A stretch of 9,973 nucleotides of DNA from Methanothrix sp. (lineage in GTDB: Archaea; Halobacteriota; Methanosarcinia; Methanotrichales; Methanotrichaceae), in the NCBI GenBank assembly GCA_011620785.1, contig WOYM01000018.1:1-9973 (forward strand), given 5' to 3'. Shown piece after piece: positions 5,232 through 9,973 of this stretch. Made by a program: the position numbers and the translations under genes. Position 1 is the first letter of the stretch. Each line of letters starts with the position of its first letter. A model generated the notes under the pieces. It made no database searches and was not told where the DNA came from. It saw only the letters and a list, made by a program, of their open reading frames with translations.

Positions 5232-6665
5232 ATGCATCAGACTCATATGATAATCGACGGGGAACAGCTCCCCATTTCATCCCATAAGGTGGAGACGATT
5301 TACAATCCAGCAAACCAGGAGCCTGTGGCTCTGGTCTCCGTAGGAACTCGCCAGGATGCCCGGATGGCTTTGGAGGCGGCAAAGAAGGCATTTCCTCTGT
5401 GGTCTGAGACCTCCAGCGAGAAGAGGGCAGAGCTATTGCATTCTGCCGCGGATCTAGTGCGAGAGAGGGCGGTGTCCATAGCCCGACTGCTGACCCAGGA
5501 GCAGGGAAAGCCCCTGAAAAATGCCCGAGCGGAGATCCTATCATCTGCTGATATCCTGGACTATTATGCAGAAGAGGGCAGGAGGAATGTCGGGGAATGG
5601 CTGGCCACATCCCGCGGCCGGAGCGTTGTCCTCCGCCAGCCCGTGGGCGTCGCTGCACTCATCACCCCCTGGAACTATCCGGTGGACCTTCTCTCCTGGA
5701 AGGTGGGGCCGTGCCTGGCGGCGGGCTGCACTTTTGTGGCCAAACCGCCAAGCCATGCCCCCGTCGCCGCCACGGAATTCGTTCGGGCTATTTCTGACGC
5801 AGGTCTTCCTGCAGGCACAGTCAATGTGGTCCACGGTCCGGGTGGAGAGGTGGGAGCAGAGCTGGTGGAAAACCCCATCTCCAGGAAGATCGCCTTCACT
5901 GGTCAGACAGAGACAGGACGATGGATAATGGCCCAGGCTGCCAATCAGATCAAGCGCGTCTCACTGGAGCTGGGAGGGCAATCGCCCTTCATAGTCTGTG
6001 GCGATGCCGATATCGAAAAAGCGGCTGCCGCCTGCGCCCAGCGGGCCTTCTCCAATATGGGGCAGATCTGCATCAGCGTCAACCGGGTATATGCGGCAGA
6101 TGAGGTGGCAGAGGAGTTCACCGATAGACTGGTCCATCAGACCGAGCGGCTGCGGATTGGCAACGGCCTGGAAGATAATGTAGACCTGGGGCCGATGTTC
6201 AGCAATGAGCAGCGTGAGAAGACCAAAGAGCATATGAAGGACGCCCTTGATAGGGGAGCAGTGCTCCTCTGCGGCGGCCGGGAGCCGGAGGGGGAGGCAT
6301 TCGAAAAGGGCTACTTTTTCCTGCCCACCGTCCTGGGTCGGGCCGACCACAAGATGAAGATCATGAGAGAGGAGACTTTTGGCCCAGTAGCACCGATTAT
6401 GAAATTCAAGACCGTTGATGAGGCCATAAAGCTGGCCAACGACTCGAATTACGGCCTGGCCGCATACATATACACCAGCGACATCGCCACAGGCATTCAG
6501 GCAGCAGAGAGGCTGGAGTCGGGTGGGGTGGGGGTCAACATAAACAATGTGATGGACTATCAGATGCCCTTTGGTGGCTGGAAGGAGAGCGGCATCGGCC
6601 GGGAGCTGGGGCACTATGGCCTGGAGTCATTCCTGGAGATAAAGCACATACGTCTGGGGATTTGA
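5232..6665 (+). CDS. NAD(P)-dependent aldehyde dehydrogenase, succinate-semialdehyde/lactaldehyde dehydrogenase-like
   Basis: 477 residues, usual for the family; oxidises an aldehyde to a carboxylic acid. The catalytic set is complete: oxyanion N148 in TPWNYP, K171 in VAKPP, general base E246 in LELGGQ, nucleophile C280 in NMGQIC and E381 in EETFGPV. The cofactor loop reads FTGQTETGR (222-230), where many members have FTGS. The C-terminal signature FGGWKESGIGRELGHYG (447-463) followed by EIKHIRLG is typical of succinate-semialdehyde and lactaldehyde dehydrogenases. In some methanogens lactaldehyde dehydrogenase (CofA) makes lactate for coenzyme F420, so that is one possible role; substrate cannot be read from sequence. 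No signal peptide, so cytoplasmic. Transcribed alone, divergently from the sulfur operon across a 223-base shared region. Confidence 0.9.
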   Translation: MHQTHMIIDGEQLPISSHKVETIYNPANQEPVALVSVGTRQDARMALEAAKKAFPLWSETSSEKRAELLHSAADLVRERAVSIARLLTQEQGKPLKNARAEILSSADILDYYAEEGRRNVGEWLATSRGRSVVLRQPVGVAALITPWNYPVDLLSWKVGPCLAAGCTFVAKPPSHAPVAATEFVRAISDAGLPAGTVNVVHGPGGEVGAELVENPISRKIAFTGQTETGRWIMAQAANQIKRVSLELGGQSPFIVCGDADIEKAAAACAQRAFSNMGQICISVNRVYAADEVAEEFTDRLVHQTERLRIGNGLEDNVDLGPMFSNEQREKTKEHMKDALDRGAVLLCGGREPEGEAFEKGYFFLPTVLGRADHKMKIMREETFGPVAPIMKFKTVDEAIKLANDSNYGLAAYIYTSDIATGIQAAERLESGGVGVNINNVMDYQMPFGGWKESGIGRELGHYGLESFLEIKHIRLGI

Positions 6666-6697
6666 AAAGAGGGGATGAAGCAAACGGGCCCCTTTGA
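6666..6697. terminator. Possible hairpin between convergent genes
   Basis: The 36 bases between the dehydrogenase stop and the rsmA stop contain AAAGAGGGG and GGCCCCTTT, which can pair (AAAGGGG with CCCCTTT, one A bulged) around a ~12-base loop. It could end transcription from either side, but there is no long T-run on either strand, so support is weak. Confidence 0.25.
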
Positions 6698-6701
6698 CCG
6701 A

Positions 6702-7445
6702 TCAGATCCAATCGCTCTTCTTTTCGATCGCCAATATCAGACCTGCCACCTGGTCCGGGGTCAGCTCTTCGGGCCGCATATTGATCAGAGACTGGTCCAG
6801 CTCGGCCAGAGTCATCTTATCAACACCGTATGCTGCCAGGCCTTTTTTCACCTTCTTGCGCCTGTTTCTGAAGAGAATATCCGCCAGCCTCATAAAGGAC
6901 CTGGGATCCACCTGAGGCCTCTCTGTTCGCGGGCGGAGCCGGACTATCGCCGAATCTACATCGGGAACTGGGCGGAAGGCCTTTCTGGAGACGTTCTCCA
7001 GGATCTCAATATGACTGAAAAAACCGGCGACCATCCCCAGCCGACCGTAAATTTTGCTCGCAGGCTCGGCCTTCAATCGCTGAGCAAACTCCTTCTGGAA
7101 CATCAGCACCGCCAGGTCGAAGGGCCGGCTGAGCAGGCGGTAGGTGATCTTGCTGGAGATATTGTAGGGAAGGTTGGAGACGATCTTATTGTACTGGGGC
7201 AACCGGACGGTCAGAGCGTCGGCATGTATAACCATCACATTTGGTGCCATATTGCATAGATTGGCTGCCAGATCGGGATCGATCTCCACTGCGTACACCC
7301 GGCCGGCGCGGGCAGCCAGCTCTCGTGTTAGGATGCCTTCCCCGGGCCCTATCTCCAGCACCCAATCCTCCGGCCCAAGGTCGGCATGGCTCACGATAGA
7401 ATCCACAATCGGGCGATCGATCAAAAAATGCTGGCCCAGTCTCAT
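6702..7445 (-). CDS. rsmA: 16S rRNA adenine N6-dimethyltransferase (KsgA/Dim1)
   Basis: 247 residues. SAM-dependent enzyme that dimethylates the two adjacent adenines in the 3'-terminal helix of small-subunit rRNA during ribosome assembly. Seen: GQHFLID (4-10), SAM-binding EIGPGEGILT (31-40), acidic VEID (53-56), HADAL (74-78), catalytic NLPYNISS (91-98), FRPVPDVDS (157-165) and NRRKKVKK (194-201). The N-terminus is a little shorter than in many homologues, but the ATG at 7445 overlaps the DUF655 stop as ATGA and no alternative start is evident upstream. Last gene of the pus10 cluster and convergent with the aldehyde dehydrogenase. Confidence 0.95.
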   Translation of the reverse strand: MRLGQHFLIDRPIVDSIVSHADLGPEDWVLEIGPGEGILTRELAARAGRVYAVEIDPDLAANLCNMAPNVMVIHADALTVRLPQYNKIVSNLPYNISSKITYRLLSRPFDLAVLMFQKEFAQRLKAEPASKIYGRLGMVAGFFSHIEILENVSRKAFRPVPDVDSAIVRLRPRTERPQVDPRSFMRLADILFRNRRKKVKKGLAAYGVDKMTLAELDQSLINMRPEELTPDQVAGLILAIEKKSDWI

Positions 7446-8023
7446 CTTATGCGAGGCATTGTGGTAAAGACCCGGTACTTGATGCGGTCGTCCATCAACT
7501 CGTCCTCTATGCGCTTGGCTATGAGTTTCTCTGGATTGTGCAGGCCTTTCACTCTCTCCACCAGATCGGTAAAGCCCTTGAAGGAATCCTTCTTGCGTTC
7601 GTTAAGCACCGACCACATGAGTTTCTTGCCTATGCCCGGCAACAGCTCCAGGGCGTGCATGCGGGTGGTGATGGGGCCGGCATCATTGAAGTAGCGGATG
7701 AACCTGGGCTCATCCTCAAGCACTATGGTCTGGATGACAAAAGGCAGCTCCAGCTTGGCGCTGTTAGAGAGCTCTGAGTAGTCGATCCTGCGGTTGACAT
7801 GATCGATCACATCACGGCTACCACTGCCGATATACACCCGGGCTCCAGCTACAGGGACCATTCCCTCTTTGGGAGTCATCTCCATGAGCACAAAATTGGT
7901 CTCACCCACCGCCTGAACCAAAGGCTGCTTCTGATAGGTTCTGCTGTCCGGAGTGCGGCCATAGGGGAGATAATCGAGAACCCTAGCTATCTCTTCTCTC
8001 TTCGGCGGTCTCCCCTCAGGCAT
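7442..8023 (-). CDS. DUF655 family protein (OB-fold plus helix-hairpin-helix)
   Basis: 193 residues, usual for this archaeal family of unsettled function. The N-terminal half (~11-105, from ARVLDYLPYGR) reads as a beta-rich OB-like domain; residues ~120-147 (TTRMHALELLPGIGKKL and onward) form a helix-hairpin-helix of the non-specific nucleic-acid-binding kind. It lies between rpo4 and rsmA, five bases after rpo4 and overlapping rsmA by four; this placement is conserved in euryarchaea and suggests an RNA or ribosome-linked role (inference). An AG-rich GGGGGT just upstream, overlapping the rpo4 stop, can act as ribosome binding site. Confidence 0.9.
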   Translation of the reverse strand: MPEGRPPKREEIARVLDYLPYGRTPDSRTYQKQPLVQAVGETNFVLMEMTPKEGMVPVAGARVYIGSGSRDVIDHVNRRIDYSELSNSAKLELPFVIQTIVLEDEPRFIRYFNDAGPITTRMHALELLPGIGKKLMWSVLNERKKDSFKGFTDLVERVKGLHNPEKLIAKRIEDELMDDRIKYRVFTTMPRIR

Positions 8024-8028
8024 GCGCC

Positions 8029-8373
8029 TTACCCCCTGAATGCAATTTCTAAAATATTGCTGAGCTCTTCCTCGCTGAGATTGAATCGCTCCTTGGCGTA
8101 GATCGCCCTCAGCTCATCCTTGGTGACGGGCCTGATATCCGCGATCTTAACCGCTATGGTCCTCGTCATCTTCTCCATTTTCATAAGCTCAGCTACCATT
8201 GCCGTATTCTCTTCTGCGCTGCCCTTGGAAAAGAGCTCAGCATGCCTTATCGCCCGGCGAAGCTCATAGCCCAGCTCCTCTTCATCAGCTCGCTTCTCTC
8301 GAATCTGGTCGAGCATCTCCTTGACCTCCGCCAGGGTCAGGAATTCCTCTTCTAATACGCTCTTGACAATCAT
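8029..8373 (-). CDS. rpo4: RNA polymerase subunit Rpo4 (RpoF/Rpb4)
   Basis: 114 residues, normal for archaeal subunit F, which with Rpo7 forms the stalk of RNA polymerase that contacts emerging RNA and helps open the promoter. The sequence matches the family: FLTLAEVKEML near residues 11-21, a charged helical centre, and a C-terminal HRDC-like region with PVTKDELRAIYAKERFNLSEEEL (~82-104). One base separates it from the L21e stop; SD is weak, so coupling with the upstream gene is likely. It is encoded next to L21e and DUF655, the common euryarchaeal arrangement. Confidence 0.93.
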   Translation of the reverse strand: MIVKSVLEEEFLTLAEVKEMLDQIREKRADEEELGYELRRAIRHAELFSKGSAEENTAMVAELMKMEKMTRTIAVKIADIRPVTKDELRAIYAKERFNLSEEELSNILEIAFRG

Positions 8374-8374
8374 C

Positions 8375-8665
8375 TTATTTTTGCGCCTTAAGATGTTCAG
8401 GCAGTGTGATCAAGGTCTTGATGGCATCGCCATCTGTGACCTTCAGGACGAATGCTCTGCCCCTTTTTCCAACCACCTCGGCCGTCTTCCCATGGAACCT
8501 GGGGTGAGGCATGCCCTTATGTATGCTGGGATCGATGAGCACGTGAACCTTTGATCCCGTATCGAACTCTTGAATAGCTCTGACAACGGGAGATATTCCA
8601 CTGCTCCTGACAGTCTTGCTCAGCTTGTCTCTAGACTTCTTCCGCATTCCGTGATGATGTGCCAT
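8375..8665 (-). CDS. rpl21e: Large-subunit ribosomal protein L21e (eL21)
   Basis: I set the start at the ATG at 8665, giving 96 residues beginning MAHHHGMRKKSR, the usual length and opening. GGTGGAG at 8672-8678 sits six bases upstream. An in-frame GTG at 8677 would add MENQ but lies inside that SD. Diagnostic segments: GISPVVRAIQEF (~23-34), KVHVLIDPSIHKGMPHPRFHGKT (~39-61, quoted in part: DPSIHKGMPHPRF), VVGKRGRAFVL and the terminal LPEHLK. A basic 50S protein with an SH3-like barrel. Its 5' end overlaps the 3' end of pus10 by 35 bases. Confidence 0.94.
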   Translation of the reverse strand: MAHHHGMRKKSRDKLSKTVRSSGISPVVRAIQEFDTGSKVHVLIDPSIHKGMPHPRFHGKTAEVVGKRGRAFVLKVTDGDAIKTLITLPEHLKAQK

Positions 8666-9971
8666 CTGATTCTCCACCTACATCTATTACATCTAGCTCT
8701 TCAACGACCGCGTCCACTCTGAGGATCTCCGCGAGGTTCGGCTGGGTTCTGCCTCCATCTCCGGAGATCAGCTCCTTGATGTAAAGACCGCTGTCGCCCT
8801 TTACATTTATGTGAGCCAGATTGCCCACTACCTCAATAAGATCTGCGCTATAAACCTTCCTCACCCTGAGCTTATCTGCCCTTCGGTGAGACACCCGAGT
8901 TGGCGTACGCTGATCGACCTGTCCAACTAATCTCTTCAGGCCAGATTTAAGCTTTTCTTCTGCGACCTCTGCTCCCAGCCTGACCAGGGCGGAGTAGGTC
9001 TTCAGAAAAGTGGCCTCTTTAAGCCGTTCCACCATAGCGGAATACGCCACATTAAGCTCAATAACTTCCACCTTGCCCTCTGCATGACGATTGATATTTT
9101 CTTGCAGCCCCGCCAGGTCGATGGTCCTTATCCGCGGCCGGACGGCCTCTACTATGAACGGCCTGCCACTGCCCAGCATGCGGGCGTCGATATCCTCTCG
9201 ACCGGCTCCGTGAAAGACGGTATCCTCAGCCTCAGCCGCCCGGATCACCGCTGCCCGGATGAGCTCATCCACCGACTCCTGGTACATGCGGCCCGTGCCG
9301 TTACATCGTGGGCAGCCCCGGCCACGGCACTCGCGACAGGGCCAGCGGGTCTGAGGAATACCCCTGACGAGCTTTCTGTAGCGGCCGCGGAGGAATAAAG
9401 ATGCCACCTGCAGCTCTGCCTCGCCCTTCTCCAGGTTCAGGTGGACCACCATATTCGGATCTTTCAGGTCGAACTCCTTTCCAGTGATCGCAGAGAGGCG
9501 TTTGCCGACCTCCCGGTTCAGCTCGGACTTGAAAGGCTCGGCATGGCGAGAGCCGCCGTCCGCGAGGAGGAGCTCCTCGTTCTCTGCAAGAAGGCCTGAC
9601 ACTTTTGTGCCCACCAACAGGGTGGAATACTCCCAGCCGGCAAGGGCGGCGGCTGCCCGCTCTGCCCACGCATCGAGCATTTCTGGCGATATCTCTCCCA
9701 GGCAGACGGTGCAGCGAACGTCCTTTTCGCTCTTGCGGCCCAGCTTGAGCCGGGCTGACTGGAAAGAAGGCGCCAGATCTTCCAGCAAAGATATGTCATC
9801 CTCTGCGGAGGCCTGCATGGCCAGGACGGTCTTTATTGATCGACCCCGCTCAGCATTGGTAAGGCCGGTGGCCAGCATGGCAAACTGCCTTCCCAGGCAG
9901 CTGTCACAGATGGGACCCAGGCGGACGATCCTCTTGGCCGTCTCCAGGATATCATCATTTGGGTTCTCCAA
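8631..9971 (-). CDS. pus10: tRNA pseudouridine synthase Pus10
   Basis: At least 446 residues; makes pseudouridine 54 and 55 in the T-loop of archaeal tRNAs. Seen: N-terminal zinc cysteines C22, C25, C87, C90; a THUMP-like middle (~95-205); a second cysteine group CRECRGRGCPRC (212-223) as in archaeal homologues; catalytic GREDIDARMLGSGRPF (257-272) with D262 as the expected nucleophile; RTPTRVSHRRAD (355-366); and YIKELISGDGGRTQP (397-411). The frame runs to the right edge of the window. The first available start is TTG at 9971, in the position expected for the family (ETAKRI..GPICDSCLGRQF follows), but a start just outside the window is possible. First visible gene of the translation cluster; its promoter is outside. 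The C-terminal tail (~430-446) overlaps rpl21e and is acidic and serine-rich. Confidence 0.94.
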   Translation of the reverse strand: MENPNDDILETAKRIVRLGPICDSCLGRQFAMLATGLTNAERGRSIKTVLAMQASAEDDISLLEDLAPSFQSARLKLGRKSEKDVRCTVCLGEISPEMLDAWAERAAAALAGWEYSTLLVGTKVSGLLAENEELLLADGGSRHAEPFKSELNREVGKRLSAITGKEFDLKDPNMVVHLNLEKGEAELQVASLFLRGRYRKLVRGIPQTRWPCRECRGRGCPRCNGTGRMYQESVDELIRAAVIRAAEAEDTVFHGAGREDIDARMLGSGRPFIVEAVRPRIRTIDLAGLQENINRHAEGKVEVIELNVAYSAMVERLKEATFLKTYSALVRLGAEVAEEKLKSGLKRLVGQVDQRTPTRVSHRRADKLRVRKVYSADLIEVVGNLAHINVKGDSGLYIKELISGDGGRTQPNLAEILRVDAVVEELDVIDVGGESDGTSSRNAEEV

Positions 9972-9973
9972 GA

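Noticed and set aside
5961..6614. Minus-strand 217-residue open frame opposite the aldehyde dehydrogenase
   Set aside because: It lies wholly within the dehydrogenase gene, is rich in scattered Cys, His and Leu without family motifs, and the sense frame is unmistakable.
6675..7259. Plus-strand 194-residue open frame opposite rsmA
   Set aside because: Antisense to conserved KsgA motifs; its own sequence shows no domain.
8666..8677. Upstream GTG start for L21e at 8677
   Set aside because: The GTG is inside the GGTGGAG ribosome binding site, and the ATG at 8665 gives the usual length and N-terminus.

Overview
The window is chromosomal DNA of a methanogen-like euryarchaeon, most likely from Methanosarcinales/Methanotrichaceae (Methanothrix-like). 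This is inferred from the archaeal order pus10 - L21e - RNA polymerase Rpo4 - DUF655 - rsmA, from an archaeal TATA box (TTTATATG), and from L21e and Pus10 proteins that read like methanosarcinal ones. The species cannot be fixed from the sequence alone. Apart from the AT-richer first ~850 bases, the DNA is fairly GC-rich and densely coding. I see no rRNA, tRNA, CRISPR array or insertion sequence.

Layout. (1) 1-240 holds no complete gene. A HicB-like N-terminus reads leftward out of the window and looks decayed or cut off. (2) 240-834, plus strand: a two-gene toxin-antitoxin-type module, DUF433 antitoxin followed by DUF5615 PIN-like protein. (3) 876-5008, minus strand: a compact five-gene operon in the order HTH regulator with a cysteine cluster, LarE sulfur transferase, SufS-type cysteine desulfurase, FdhD sulfur carrier, TtuA/Ncs6 tRNA thiolase. 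Gaps are 3 to 38 bases or GTGA overlaps, and a TATA box sits about 70 bases upstream of the first gene. (4) 5009-5231: a divergent regulatory region with a recurring TGATAGAA-like octamer on both strands. (5) 5232-6665, plus strand: an aldehyde dehydrogenase with a complete catalytic set. (6) 6702-9971, minus strand: the translation/transcription cluster pus10, rpl21e, rpo4, DUF655, rsmA, with genes overlapping or nearly touching.

How the genes work together. The minus-strand operon is the notable part. A cysteine desulfurase (persulfide source) is encoded with three proteins that deliver sulfur to different targets: a nickel-pincer or related nucleotide cofactor (LarE), the Mo/W-bisMGD cofactor (FdhD) and tRNA uridine (TtuA/Ncs6). 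The first gene encodes a small DNA-binding protein with five clustered C-terminal-half cysteines that could sense iron-sulfur or sulfur status. LarE and the tRNA thiolase both carry a three-cysteine set suited to a [4Fe-4S] cluster. I read this as a possible sulfur-distribution operon; this is inference from gene content and spacing. The pus10-rsmA cluster is ordinary archaeal housekeeping.
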